DNA of 33,476 nucleotides from Opitutus sp. GAS368 (GTDB lineage: Bacteria; Verrucomicrobiota; Verrucomicrobiia; Opitutales; Opitutaceae), in contig CAMAPG010000005.1 in the NCBI GenBank assembly GCA_945859965.1, positions 1-33,476 of the forward strand, written 5' to 3'. Both the position numbers and the translations under genes were made by a program. The notes below the pieces were generated by a model, which was not told the DNA's origin, ran no database searches, and worked only from the letters and a program-made list of their open reading frames with translations. Of the stretch, positions 1 through 8,546 are shown piece by piece. Numbering within the stretch: the stretch's first letter is position 1; every line of letters starts with the position of its first letter.

Positions 1-480
1 CGCGCCCCACTGCAGGGCCTGCATCCCGCCCATCGAGGCGCCCGCCACGGCCAAAACCGTTTTCAAGCCCAGTGCCTGCGTCAGCAGCCGGTGATGCGCG
101 GCCACCATGTCGCGAATGCCAAACCGGGGGAAATCGGGTCCCGGTTGGCTCCGACTGTTGCTCGGGCTGGTCGTCAGCCCGTTGCCGATCGAGTCGATCA
201 CGACAATCCGAAAACGCTCCGGGTCGATGGCTTTTCCCGCGCCAATTAAAAAATCCAGGCGATGATGGTTCGATCCGATCGCGGTGAATCCGATGACGGT
301 GCGTTCTCCGCTGGGATCGGGAATCCCGTGCTCCACATAACTGATCCCGAAGTCCCGGATGACCTGGCCGGACTCGAGGGCGAAGTCACCCACCTCGTGC
401 CACCGATGCGGCGCATCCCTCTGCCCGGCGGCGAGGGCAGGGTGACGCCGGGCCACATGGCTGGGAGAGGATTCGCTCAC
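1..480 (-). CDS. MetX-like alpha/beta hydrolase (homoserine O-acetyltransferase family), 3' part cut by window edge
   Basis: The first 160 residues are visible and the reading frame runs off the left edge. The start is GTG at 480-478. It overlaps the TGA of the upstream dehydrogenase by four bases (GTGA), which suggests translational coupling and fixes the start. The protein shows an early segment 'GERTVIGFTAIGSNHHR', a central 'VVIDSIGNG' and the nucleophile elbow GASMGGMQ near residues 149-156, where the serine would be the catalytic nucleophile. This elbow and spacing are typical of the homoserine O-acetyltransferase (MetX) branch of alpha/beta hydrolases. That branch contains acyltransferases but also plain hydrolases. 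The operon partners (dioxygenase, alcohol dehydrogenase) do not suggest methionine synthesis, so a catabolic hydrolase is at least as likely. The Asp and His of the triad lie outside the window. Confidence 0.8.
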   Translation of the reverse strand, partial: MSESSPSHVARRHPALAAGQRDAPHRWHEVGDFALESGQVIRDFGISYVEHGIPDPSGERTVIGFTAIGSNHHRLDFLIGAGKAIDPERFRIVVIDSIGNGLTTSPSNSRSQPGPDFPRFGIRDMVAAHHRLLTQALGLKTVLAVAGASMGGMQALQWGA

Positions 481-1586
481 GAATCAAAAAGAATGACCGA
501 CCGGATCACTTCGCCACGCTTTAAGGCGGCGAACCCTTCGTTGATTTCCGAAAGGCCGATGCGGCGGCTGATGAGTTCCTCCAGCCGCAACTCCCCGTTG
601 AGATAGTGTTCCGCCAGCAGGGGGAAATCGCGCGCGGGACGGGCGCCGCCATAGGACGAGCGCACGATGCGTTTCTCCTGCATCAGGGAGCCCCAGCGAA
701 AGGAGAGGTCGTCGTTGATGCCCACCTTGCCCAGCCAAACGACCTGCCCGCCGGGTCGAACCGCCTCGACGGAGGTGCGGAAAGCTACCGGAGCGCCTGC
801 CGCCTCGAAAACGGCGTCGGCGCCGCGCCCCTGGGTCAACGATTGCACCACGGCCACCGGATCCTCGCGCAACGGGTTGATCACATGCGTCGCGCCAACC
901 GCGCGGGCGATGGCGAGTTTTTCATCCGAGAGATCCACCGCGATGATCTGTGCGGCCCCGGCCAGTCTCGCGCCCTGCACCGCGGATAGTCCGACGGCGC
1001 CACAACCGATGACCATCGCCGTTTCTCCTTGGTGCAGTTTGGCGATGCGGGTCACGGCGCCGACGCCGGTCATCACCCCGCAGCCGATGAGACATGCGAC
1101 ATCGAACGGAAGCGCATCCGGAACCCGGATGGCACTCTGGGCCGGCACCACGCAGTACTGGCTGAACGCACCCAGGTACATCAGGTTGTGCACCGGTGCT
1201 CCGTCGCCGGTCTTGTACAACACGCGGCCGTCGTACCCGCATGACTTCGGACGCTGCGCGACATAGGTTTCGCAAAGGATCGGCTGGTCCCGGTCGCAAT
1301 AGAAACAATGCCCGCAGTGCGGATTCCAGTGGAGGACGACGTGATCGCCCGCCGTGAGCAAGTGCACGTCCGCGCCGACGCGCTCAACGATCCCCGCGCC
1401 TTCGTGGCCGAGGATGATGGGCACGGGGCTGGCCAGCTGGCCTTCGATCACCTCGAGGTCGGTGTGACAGAGGCCCGCCGCCTGCATGCGCACGAGCACG
1501 TCACCCGGCGCGAGCTCGTCCGTCTCGACGGTTTCAATCGTCAGCGGAGCCCGGGTCTGACGCAGAACGGCAGCCTGGAAGCGCAT
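477..1586 (-). CDS. Zinc-dependent alcohol dehydrogenase (MDR superfamily, class III-like)
   Basis: A 369-residue NAD-dependent medium-chain dehydrogenase, full length for the family. Visible catalytic-zinc ligands are C40 (GLCHTD), H61-E62 (GHEGAG) and C169 (IGCGVMTG). The structural-zinc lobe has four cysteines, C91, C94, C97 and C105. The Rossmann motif GCGAVG is at 194-199 and D218 ends the second strand, which favours NAD over NADP. The segments LCHTD, the four-cysteine lobe and IGCGVMTG resemble the class III / mycothiol- or NDMA-type alcohol dehydrogenases. It is expected to be cytoplasmic and to oxidise an alcohol or hemithioacetal-type adduct; the substrate cannot be read from the sequence. 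It begins five bases after the PhyH-family gene and overlaps the MetX-like gene by four bases, so the three are probably one operon. Confidence 0.93.
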   Translation of the reverse strand: MRFQAAVLRQTRAPLTIETVETDELAPGDVLVRMQAAGLCHTDLEVIEGQLASPVPIILGHEGAGIVERVGADVHLLTAGDHVVLHWNPHCGHCFYCDRDQPILCETYVAQRPKSCGYDGRVLYKTGDGAPVHNLMYLGAFSQYCVVPAQSAIRVPDALPFDVACLIGCGVMTGVGAVTRIAKLHQGETAMVIGCGAVGLSAVQGARLAGAAQIIAVDLSDEKLAIARAVGATHVINPLREDPVAVVQSLTQGRGADAVFEAAGAPVAFRTSVEAVRPGGQVVWLGKVGINDDLSFRWGSLMQEKRIVRSSYGGARPARDFPLLAEHYLNGELRLEELISRRIGLSEINEGFAALKRGEVIRSVILFDS

Positions 1587-1591
1587 GGCCG

Positions 1592-2464
1592 CTATTTCGC
1601 TGCAGCCGGTTTCTTTTCGTCGACGATGCTCGAACGGATTCTTTGGACGATGGCGGAGTGCTTGGCCGTGAGGTCCTCGCCGCTGCCACTCTTGATCGGC
1701 TCGGCGAGCTCAAAGTGACCGTAGGTGTCGCGGCCGCGGACCAGCATGCCGATCGGTTTCTTCGGACTTTCCTGGTGGACCTCGGTGCTGACGTAACGGA
1801 TCGCGAGCCCGATGCGCGGAGTGTCCTTCGATTGGTTGGGATTGGAGCCGTGGACAATCCAGATGTTGTGGAGCGACATCTCGCCCGGCATGAGGGCCAG
1901 GTCGACCGCGTTCTTCTCGTCGACCTCGACCGCGATTTCCTGCCCGCGGGACAGCGCGTTGTTCTGATTGTCGGTCTGGCGCTGCGGCATGGCCGGCGTC
2001 AAGTGGGTGCCGGGAGCGATCCGCATGCAGCCGGTGACCGGCTGGCTCGGGGTCAGGGCGACCCACGCGGTCACGACCTTCGGCGGGCTGAGTTTCCAGT
2101 ACGTTCCGTCCTGGTGCCAGCTGATGAAGGTTTTGTCCCCGATCATTTTCGTGAACCAATTCGTATTCCAGGCAATGAAGTTGGGCCCGAGGACGCTTTC
2201 CACCGAGGCGAGAATCCGGGGATGGGTGACGATCTCATGCACCCATGGGAGTATGAAGTGCGTTTCCGAGAAAACCTGGTAGCGCTCGCGCGGGGACATC
2301 GCCGCGAGACGCTCCCGGTTGCGGTCGGAGTATTCCATGTACGAGGCCAGAAACCGGGCGGTTTCGTGCGGTTCCAGCGCCGGGAGAGGGCAGAGGTAAC
2401 CGTTCTTTTCAAAGCTCAACCGTTGCGCTTCACTCAGGCGGCCGGACAGGGTGGGGGAGGACAT
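1592..2464 (-). CDS. Phytanoyl-CoA dioxygenase (PhyH) family protein
   Basis: 290 residues with the layout of PhyH-family Fe(II)/2-oxoglutarate oxygenases. The HxD iron-binding pair is H117 and D119 (SWHQDGTYW). The distal histidine is H205 (WIVHGSNPN), with a preceding H199, and R217 (TPRIGLAIRYV) is placed to bind 2-oxoglutarate. The sequence 'PGEMSLHNIWIVHGSNPN' is a family hallmark. Such enzymes hydroxylate small organic substrates, and many bacterial members act on non-CoA compounds. It is the first gene of a minus-strand operon with an alcohol dehydrogenase and a MetX-like hydrolase, and it faces an AraC-type regulator. A hydroxylation-oxidation-hydrolysis sequence is conceivable (inference). 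The lysine-rich C-terminus (EKKPAAAK) is unremarkable. Confidence 0.9.
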   Translation of the reverse strand: MSSPTLSGRLSEAQRLSFEKNGYLCPLPALEPHETARFLASYMEYSDRNRERLAAMSPRERYQVFSETHFILPWVHEIVTHPRILASVESVLGPNFIAWNTNWFTKMIGDKTFISWHQDGTYWKLSPPKVVTAWVALTPSQPVTGCMRIAPGTHLTPAMPQRQTDNQNNALSRGQEIAVEVDEKNAVDLALMPGEMSLHNIWIVHGSNPNQSKDTPRIGLAIRYVSTEVHQESPKKPIGMLVRGRDTYGHFELAEPIKSGSGEDLTAKHSAIVQRIRSSIVDEKKPAAAK

Positions 2465-2595
2465 GATTTTTTGGGGTTGGGGTGAACCGCGCAGACCAGG
2501 CTGCCGCGGCCCCCGTATCTTAGCGAAGAAGACAGGCGTTGACCATAGGGACTACCTGATAAGTGTATGGAGTTTATGACCGGTCGTTGACGTCG

Positions 2596-3273
2596 ATGAA
2601 CCGCTATCCCTGGAAACTTTTGCCTCGTTTGGCCTCGGAGATAGAGCATCACCGGCCAGAGGGAGCCCACGCGGATTTGGCGGCCTTGCTCCGGGTCACG
2701 TGGCAGCAGAGCGAAGGGGATGTGACGGTGTGGAAACTCCGCTGTGCCCAGATCGCCAGCATGTGCGTCCGGGGGGCGATGCTGGGCGGAGCTCCGAGCG
2801 ACGACTCAATGTACGGACTCTTGCGCCTGCTGCGGCGGCTGAGCTCGAAAAAAACGATGAAAGCCGTCCAGACGGCGATGCGCGCCTATCTGGACGAGCT
2901 GCTGGCTCAGGCGCGTCCCACCCAATTCACTACGATGGAGCGGATCGTCGCCGAAATGCGCCAGCGCATGCAGGAGACGCTCGGGGTTTCCCAATCGCTG
3001 GCGCAGTACAGCCAGCTGTTCGGCGTCAGCGAAGGACACCTCTCCCGCAGCTTTGCGGCGATTGCCGGGCAAAGCTTTCGCGCCGAACGCCGGCACATCC
3101 GGATGGCCGCGGCCTGCCAGATGCTCAGCGGCTCCAACCTGAAAATCGTCGCGGTGGCCCAGCGTCTCGGCATCGCCGATCCGTCCCAGTTCGTCGCCGA
3201 CTTCCGGGAGGAGTTTGGCGTCACCCCCGGCGAATACCGGAAAAACCATGCGGTCCTTGCAACCCAGCAGTGA
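2596..3273 (+). CDS. AraC-family transcriptional regulator
   Basis: A 225-residue protein if it begins at the ATG at 2596; an in-frame GTG at 2563 would add 11 residues. The C-terminal ~95 residues are a clear AraC double helix-turn-helix. The first helix pair is near 135-153 (LAQYSQLFGVSEGHLSRSF) and the second near 183-206 (KIVAVAQRLGIADPSQFV), followed by the conserved FGVTPGEYRK tail. The N-terminal ~125 residues are helical in character and do not show the cupin-like sugar-binding fold of AraC itself, so the signal sensed is unknown. It is divergent from the PhyH-ADH-MetX-like operon across about 130 bases, so control of that operon is the simplest guess. No Shine-Dalgarno sequence stands before either start. 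Confidence 0.88.
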   Translation: MNRYPWKLLPRLASEIEHHRPEGAHADLAALLRVTWQQSEGDVTVWKLRCAQIASMCVRGAMLGGAPSDDSMYGLLRLLRRLSSKKTMKAVQTAMRAYLDELLAQARPTQFTTMERIVAEMRQRMQETLGVSQSLAQYSQLFGVSEGHLSRSFAAIAGQSFRAERRHIRMAAACQMLSGSNLKIVAVAQRLGIADPSQFVADFREEFGVTPGEYRKNHAVLATQQ

Positions 3274-3803
3274 GCTCTGGGCGTGTCCTGATTTCTCCGG
3301 CTCTGCTCCCAATGAATGGTCCCTTTTCTCATATTCGTTCCCATTGCGCCCCTTGCCGTTCGAGAACCGTGGATCGGCGGACGATTCTGACTTTCACCTA
3401 TTAAGTGAAAGTCTGTTATCAGCCACGGGGGAACCAAAGAGCGATGGAGCCGTGTCCTGACTGCTGGAAGCGGCGCCGGGAGAGGGCCGGCAGGGGCTGG
3501 ATCGACTTTCACTTAATAGGTGAAAGTCGAATCGGGTCGGTGGATCGATTCCCTCGGTCCGCCTTCGTGTCATTGTCCCTTTGTGGTGCACCTTCCGTAT
3601 TCTGAAAAATCACGGGATGCGGCCGCGGCAACGTTTCGATCGTCGCACTGCGTTCTCTGCTACTCGGAATCTCGAGCATGAGAACGATTACGAAAATGAG
3701 GGACGAGGATGATTTATACGGTCCGCCTGCGAAATTAGGCCACCACCCGTTTGCGCCATCGCTTGCGTTTAATTCCGGATTATCACGTCATTTTCCAAGA
3801 ACC
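3274..3803. other. 530-bp intergenic region before the tannase-family gene
   Basis: The stretch between the AraC-type gene and the chosen start of the tannase-family gene holds no convincing gene. Its main content is the inverted-repeat element at 3382-3534. An in-frame ATG at 3678 would extend the tannase protein by 42 residues, but that extension is polar and precedes a good signal peptide, so it is taken as leader DNA. Around 3700-3800 the base composition is less GC-rich than in the neighbouring genes, as expected for a promoter region. No strong -35/-10 pair could be fixed by eye. Confidence 0.6.
3382..3534. repeat. Pair of inverted ~31-bp quasi-palindromic repeats (MITE- or REP-like element)
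   Basis: A 25-base sequence at 3389-3413 (GACTTTCAC-CTATTAA-GTGAAAGTC) recurs as its exact reverse complement at 3504-3528. Each copy is itself a hairpin with 9-bp arms and a 7-base centre. The outer flanks also match in inverted orientation (CGATTC at 3382-3387 and GAATCG at 3529-3534), with one extra T in the left copy. The two arms enclose 90 bases. The AT-rich repeat stands out from GC-rich surroundings. The arrangement suits a small non-autonomous mobile element or a paired REP-type element. No transposase or clear target-site duplication is visible. Confidence 0.85.
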
Positions 3804-5486
3804 ATGATGACCAGTCGTTTTTTATGGCCGGACCAGCGCGTGATCAGCCGTCTTGCCCGCTTGGGAATAGCGTTTCTGGCCATGGTCGCGGTCAGGCCGG
3901 GTTGTTTGGCAGGAAGTGCCGCCTTCCGGGACAGAACCGATGAAATCCGGGTGGTGGATGTTGCCAAAATAAAGCGGCCGGGTGCCACCGTCACCGGAGT
4001 GGAGTTGCTGCCGGCCGGCAGTTTCAGCTCCCCGGCGGGGTCCGAGATCTTTCCGGGTTTGCCGGCATTTTGTCGTGCGTGGGCCACCCTGCAGTCCGCC
4101 CAGGATTCAAACATCACCATCGAGGTGTGGATGCCGCGGGAAAAATGGAACGGACGATTCCTTGGGACGGGCAATGGCGGAGGAGGCGGGAAGATCGTCT
4201 ACGCCGCGTTGGCGGCGGGTTTGAAGTTCGGTTATGCCGTCGCCAATACTGATTTGGGCACGTCGCCCAATCCGGAGGCAGTCATCGATCATCCGGACCG
4301 CTGGAGGGACTTCGGAGGACGCGCGACGCATGAGATGACCTTGATGGCAAAGGCCATGGTGCAGGCCTATTATAACAAGCCTCCGCATCATTCCTATTTT
4401 GTGGGCAGTTCCACCGGCGGGCAACAGGCCCTGGCGGAGGCGCAGCTCCATCCCGACGATTACGATGGAATCATCGCCGGCACTCCGGGAAATAACCGCA
4501 CCCATTTGCATGTCATGTTTGTGTGGAATTGGCAGGCGTTGCACGAGAGTCCGGGCAGCGCATTCACCCCCGAGCAGGCGACGCTGGTCACCAACGCGGT
4601 GGTGAAGGCCCGTGCCGGGAAAGACGGGGGCGCGCCGGCGGACGATTTTTTGACGGACCCGCGAATGAGCCGGTTTAATCCGGAGACATTGCTGAAGCCG
4701 GCCAAGGGTGGAGTTGCCGGGGGCGCCTATCTGACCCGGGAGCAGGTGCGTGCCCTGCAAAAAATTTACGCGGGCCCCGTGAATCCACGGACGGGCGAGA
4801 GGATTTATACTCCGCCTCCCATGGGCAGTGAGCGGACCATGGGGCTGGTGGTCCCGGAGGATCCGCGGTCCGCCCCGCCGCATTCCTATTTGTTCAGGTG
4901 GGTGTTTGGCTCCGGATATGACTGTGCCCGGTTCGATTTTGACCGCGATCTCGACCGGCTGGATGAAGGGCTGGCGCCGCTCCTCAACGCGAATAATCCC
5001 GATCTCTCCGCCCTGCGGGCCCGCGGGGGAAAAATTCTGATGTATTCGGGCACGGCCGATCCCGTCACCCCGTTCCAGGATGCGGTCAATTATTACGAAC
5101 GCGTGATCGAAGCCCAGGGCGGGCTGGCCACGACTCAGGACTTCTTCCGTTATTTTATTGTGCCCGGTTTGGCCCATGGCAGCGGCGGACCCGGGCTGAA
5201 CGATTTCGGGCAAAAGCTCAGTTTGCACGTCCCGCTCGATGCGGGGCACCATGCCTTGATGGCGCTGGTGAAATGGGTGGAGGAAGGCGTTCCGCCGAAC
5301 GAGATCATTGCCACGGCTTTTATCCAGGGTGACCCGGCGAAGGGCATTCGTTTTCAGCGGCCCATTTATCCCTATCCGCAATTTCCCCATTATCGCGAAG
5401 GCGACGTCAACGCGCCCTCCAGCTACCGGGCGGTGGTTCATCCCCGTGGCCAGGTTTTGGTGCCTGCGGAACGCTATCTTAAATGA
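3804..5486 (+). CDS. Secreted tannase/feruloyl esterase family protein
   Basis: About 560 residues, matching the tannase/feruloyl esterase family (PF07519) in length and motifs. The start is set at the ATG at 3804 (a second ATG follows at 3807), because it gives a basic n-region, a hydrophobic core near residues 15-31 and a likely cleavage site near CLAGS. The catalytic serine is S203 in GSSTGGQQ. D419 (YSGTADPVTP) and H458 (GLAHGSGG) complete the triad. Enzymes of this family split esters of aromatic acids such as gallate or ferulate from sugars or plant polymers. Characterised members carry cysteines next to Ser and His that form a disulfide (CS-D-HC motif); here they are S202 and G459. The gene stands alone between an AraC-type gene on its strand and an oppositely oriented MFS gene. 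Substrate is unknown. Confidence 0.9.
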   Translation: MMTSRFLWPDQRVISRLARLGIAFLAMVAVRPGCLAGSAAFRDRTDEIRVVDVAKIKRPGATVTGVELLPAGSFSSPAGSEIFPGLPAFCRAWATLQSAQDSNITIEVWMPREKWNGRFLGTGNGGGGGKIVYAALAAGLKFGYAVANTDLGTSPNPEAVIDHPDRWRDFGGRATHEMTLMAKAMVQAYYNKPPHHSYFVGSSTGGQQALAEAQLHPDDYDGIIAGTPGNNRTHLHVMFVWNWQALHESPGSAFTPEQATLVTNAVVKARAGKDGGAPADDFLTDPRMSRFNPETLLKPAKGGVAGGAYLTREQVRALQKIYAGPVNPRTGERIYTPPPMGSERTMGLVVPEDPRSAPPHSYLFRWVFGSGYDCARFDFDRDLDRLDEGLAPLLNANNPDLSALRARGGKILMYSGTADPVTPFQDAVNYYERVIEAQGGLATTQDFFRYFIVPGLAHGSGGPGLNDFGQKLSLHVPLDAGHHALMALVKWVEEGVPPNEIIATAFIQGDPAKGIRFQRPIYPYPQFPHYREGDVNAPSSYRAVVHPRGQVLVPAERYLK

Positions 5487-5526
5487 ATGCGATGACCCGT
5501 CGCCTGATCCGCTCGCACGAAGGAAA

Positions 5527-6777
5527 TTATTCGGGTGCCCCGGCCGGAATGAGCGGTCGGGTGGCGTCGATTTTCAGCCAGGCGAGGGAGGCGATGACCG
5601 ACATGATGGCGATCGGGACCAAGGGCGCGTTGTAGCTGCCAAACGCTGTCACGATGTAGCCGAATAACACGGTGGTGAGAAATGAACCGATTTGTCCCGC
5701 CGTGTTCATCGCGCCGGTGACCGACCCGGCGTGCTTCCCTCCGACATCGAGGCAGACCGCCCAGGCGGTCGGGAGGGCAAAATCCGAGCAACCATAAGCG
5801 AGGGCGAGGAAAAGCACGGTGAGATACTTGTCGGTCGTGCAGATCGTGGCGACGAGCAGCAGGGCGGTGACCGCGTAGGCACCGCATCCGATCAGGCGCC
5901 GGCCCCATTTCAGTCCGAGCCGCCGGACGAGGGCATCGCTGGCAAATCCGCCCGCGAGATTGGCGCAGGCGCCGAACGCGAAGGGCAGCCAGGAATACGA
6001 AACGAGATCCTGGCGGGTGAAACCGCGCCCATTCTGCAGGAAGGTATGCAACCAGGTCAGGAAGAAAAAACCGCACCACGCATAGGCGTGATACATGAGC
6101 AGGATCCACCATAGGTTGGGCTGCCGCAGGACGGTGCGCCACGGTAGGCCGTGGCTGGGGTCCTTTTCGCCAGTGGTACCGATTTCGGCGAGTTCCTCCT
6201 GGGAAATCCCCGCCTTTTCCTCAGGCCGGTCGCGAAACCAGGCGTACCAGACCGCGGCCCATACCACGCCGACGGCCCCGAAGATATAAAAGCAGGCCCG
6301 CCACCCATAGGCATGCTGGATCGGAATCACGAGCAATGGCGCAAGAACCCCGCCCAGCCGGCTGCACATCCACACGACACCCTGGGCCTTGGCCCGCTCC
6401 ACGACCGGGAACCACCGGGAGATGGCGACCGAAGAATTGGGATAGGCCCCGGCTTCACCCATGCCGAAAAAAAACCGGGTGAGGGCGAGCGGCCAGAAAC
6501 TCCGCATGGCGCCGGTGAGGGCGGTGAACACCGACCACCACACCACGATGCGCGCGAGCACGCGGCGCGGACCGATCCGGTCGCCCAGGGCGCCGCTGGG
6601 GATCTCGAATAATCCATAGGAGAAGACGAATGCGCCCAGGATCCATCCCCACTGTTCCAGGGTGAAGCCGAGGTCCTCCTGAATACTTTTGCCCGCAACG
6701 GAGATGCAAACGCGGTCCAAAAAAGTGATGATCGAAAGACTCGAGAGCAGCGCGAGCACGCGGTACCGGTATTTCAT
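5527..6777 (-). CDS. MFS transporter, anion:cation symporter (sugar-acid) type
   Basis: About 416 residues with twelve predicted membrane segments. The start is placed at the ATG at 6777 (MKYRYRVLALLSS), directly before the first membrane helix; a TTG at 6834 would add 19 residues that look non-conserved. The opening LSIITFLDRVCISVAG, the loop 2-3 motif GALGDRIGPRR and the segment FFFGMGEAGAYPNSS are typical of the anion:cation symporter branch, which carries hexuronates, glucarate and similar sugar acids. It is expected to sit in the inner membrane. It lies downstream of the L-fuconate dehydratase gene on the same strand with a 194-base gap, so uptake of L-fuconate or a related aldonate is a reasonable guess, not shown by the sequence. 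Confidence 0.9.
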   Translation of the reverse strand: MKYRYRVLALLSSLSIITFLDRVCISVAGKSIQEDLGFTLEQWGWILGAFVFSYGLFEIPSGALGDRIGPRRVLARIVVWWSVFTALTGAMRSFWPLALTRFFFGMGEAGAYPNSSVAISRWFPVVERAKAQGVVWMCSRLGGVLAPLLVIPIQHAYGWRACFYIFGAVGVVWAAVWYAWFRDRPEEKAGISQEELAEIGTTGEKDPSHGLPWRTVLRQPNLWWILLMYHAYAWCGFFFLTWLHTFLQNGRGFTRQDLVSYSWLPFAFGACANLAGGFASDALVRRLGLKWGRRLIGCGAYAVTALLLVATICTTDKYLTVLFLALAYGCSDFALPTAWAVCLDVGGKHAGSVTGAMNTAGQIGSFLTTVLFGYIVTAFGSYNAPLVPIAIMSVIASLAWLKIDATRPLIPAGAPE

Positions 6778-6971
6778 CGTCGGGGAATGAGGGCGGGGTG
6801 GTCGCAGCAGCAGGCTGCGGATCTTCAAAGGCAAACTCCTGGTCGAATGATTTGCACATCATTTCGCAGGGTTCGTTTCACCCTGGAATTTTGCTGCGTC
6901 CCAATTCCACCATGGGACAGCAGAGTCTGCCCGCGACTTAGCCAACCCTACCGGCTGATATTCGTGCACGC

Positions 6972-8303
6972 CTATTTATTTCTGAGAGGAGGAGCGGGAG
7001 CTTGCCAGACAGCGCCATTCGGAAAGCTGTAGTCACGCAAAGAGGCGGCTTTGATTTCGATGCTGTAGCCGGGCCGGTTTGGCGGCAAATACCGGCCGGC
7101 GCGGATGACACAGGGGTCGAGGAAGTGTTCGTGGAGATGATCCACATATTCGATCAGGCGGTTTTCCATCGAGCCGGAGACACAAACATAATCCCACATT
7201 TGCAGGTGTTGCACGTACTCGCACAGCCCGACGCCACCTGCATGCGGGCAAACGGGCACGCCAAACTTGGCGGCGAGCAGGTAGACCGAGAGTACCTCGT
7301 TCACGCCACCGAGCCGGCAGCTGTCGATCTGGCAAAACGAGATGGCGCGGGCCTGCAGCAATTGTTTGAAGAGCACGCGGTTCATCCCGTGTTCGCCGGT
7401 GGCGACGCCGATGCCCAAGGGCTCCAGTGCGCGCGCGATCGCCGCGTGTCCAAGCACGTCATCCGGCGAGGTCGGCTCCTCGATCCACCACGGGTTGACG
7501 GCGGCCAGCTCGCGCATTTTCGTGATGGCCTCGCCCACGTCCCAGCGCTGGTTGGCATCCATCATCAGCTTCCGCCCGGGACCGATCTCCCGCCGGATGA
7601 GCGCCGCACGGCGGAGATCGTCGGCATGGTCTGCGCCCACCTTGATTTTGAAATGGTTCCAGCCCGCCGCGATGCCCTCGCGGCACAGCCGGATGATTTT
7701 CTCATCCGGATAACCCAGCCACCCCGCGGAGGTGGTGTAGGCCGGGTAGCCGTCGCGTTCGAGTTCCGCCACGCGACGGGCCCGCGACGGAGCCTGGGCG
7801 CGCAGGAGTTCCAGCGCCTCGGCGGGAGACAGGGCGTCGGTCAGATACCGGAAGTCGATGCAGGCCACGAGTTGCTCGGGACTCAAATCGCAGAGCAGGC
7901 GCCAGAGCGGCTTGCCCTGTTGTTTGGCGTAAAGATCCCAGAGTGCGTTGACGACGGCGGCCGTGGCGAGATGGATGACACCTTTCTCCGGACCGAGCCA
8001 GCGGAGTTGGGAATCCCCGGTCACGCGTTTCCAGAATTCCCCGGGAGCGGAGGCGAACGTGGCGAGATCCTGCCCGACCACGAGGGGCCGCAGGCATTCG
8101 ACCGCCTGGCAGACCACTTCGTTGCCGCGACCGATCGTAAACGTCAGGCCATGGCCTTCGCCGCCGCCCTCCGTGGTCAGCACGACATACGCGGCCGAAT
8201 AATCCGGATCGGGATTCATGGCATCGGATCCGTCGAGCGAGCGGGAGGTGGGAAAGCGCAGGTCGATGACCCGCAGCTGGGTAATTTTCCCGGAATAATT
8301 CAT
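6972..8303 (-). CDS. fucD: L-fuconate dehydratase (enolase superfamily)
   Basis: 443 residues, the usual length for the FucD/ENOSF1 group. The start ATG at 8303 gives [32 protein letters not shown]-type N-terminus, diagnostic for this group; the frame is open further upstream only through repeat DNA. Visible active-site residues are K219 and K221 (FKIKVG), metal ligands D249 (MDANQRW), E275 (IEEPTSPDD) and E304 (TGEHGMNR), H354 ([16 protein letters not shown]) and E380 ([19 protein letters not shown]). The enzyme removes water from L-fuconate to give 2-keto-3-deoxy-L-fuconate in the cytoplasm. A fucosidase and a RhaT-family carrier lie upstream, which supports a fucose route. The L-fucose dehydrogenase, lactonase and later enzymes are not seen in this window. 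Confidence 0.93.
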   Translation of the reverse strand: MNYSGKITQLRVIDLRFPTSRSLDGSDAMNPDPDYSAAYVVLTTEGGGEGHGLTFTIGRGNEVVCQAVECLRPLVVGQDLATFASAPGEFWKRVTGDSQLRWLGPEKGVIHLATAAVVNALWDLYAKQQGKPLWRLLCDLSPEQLVACIDFRYLTDALSPAEALELLRAQAPSRARRVAELERDGYPAYTTSAGWLGYPDEKIIRLCREGIAAGWNHFKIKVGADHADDLRRAALIRREIGPGRKLMMDANQRWDVGEAITKMRELAAVNPWWIEEPTSPDDVLGHAAIARALEPLGIGVATGEHGMNRVLFKQLLQARAISFCQIDSCRLGGVNEVLSVYLLAAKFGVPVCPHAGGVGLCEYVQHLQMWDYVCVSGSMENRLIEYVDHLHEHFLDPCVIRAGRYLPPNRPGYSIEIKAASLRDYSFPNGAVWQAPAPPLRNK

Positions 8304-8404
8304 ATTAAGGGAGGACCTGCGCTTATTCCGCGGTTGGACAACGGAAGGAGCGTGGCGGCCCGTGGGAACAAAGGTCAACTGACTGGGAGTGTTTGCAAAA
8401 TGGT

Positions 8405-8497
8405 TTGTCATTCTGAGCGCAGCGAAGAATCCAGTGAGATTCCGCCGTCGGCTTCGATGTTATCCAAGTGGATTCTTCGCTGCGCTCAGAATGACAA
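8405..8497. repeat. Long hairpin: inverted 29-bp repeat with 'GAGCGCAGCGAAGAATCC' core
   Basis: The sequence beginning GTCATTCTGAGCGCAGCG at 8407 and ending CCA at 8433 returns as a perfect inverted copy at 8469-8495; two more bases match on each outer side, giving 29-bp arms at 8405-8433 and 8469-8497. The loop is 35 bases. It fills much of the 243-bp gap between the fucosidase and fuconate dehydratase genes. Sequences of this kind recur in intergenic DNA of many unrelated bacteria (established knowledge). It could act as an mRNA-stabilising hairpin or weak transcription terminator between the two genes. Confidence 0.9.
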
Positions 8498-8546
8498 CCG
8501 TCGGAAGAGGGGAATTTGCAAACGCGCCCTGTCGCTGACGGCCGGA

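Noticed and set aside
2539-2567. Promoter for the AraC-type gene (TTGACC at 2539-2544)
   Set aside because: The -35-like hexamer is fair, but no acceptable -10 follows at the right spacing.
3389-3528. CRISPR-like pair of repeats
   Set aside because: Only two copies, inverted to one another, with a 90-base spacer and no Cas genes.
3405-3605. Short frames carrying DFHLIGES or DFHLLSES in the AraC-tannase gap
   Set aside because: These peptides are translations of the inverted-repeat arms and appear in several frames; no gene is supported.
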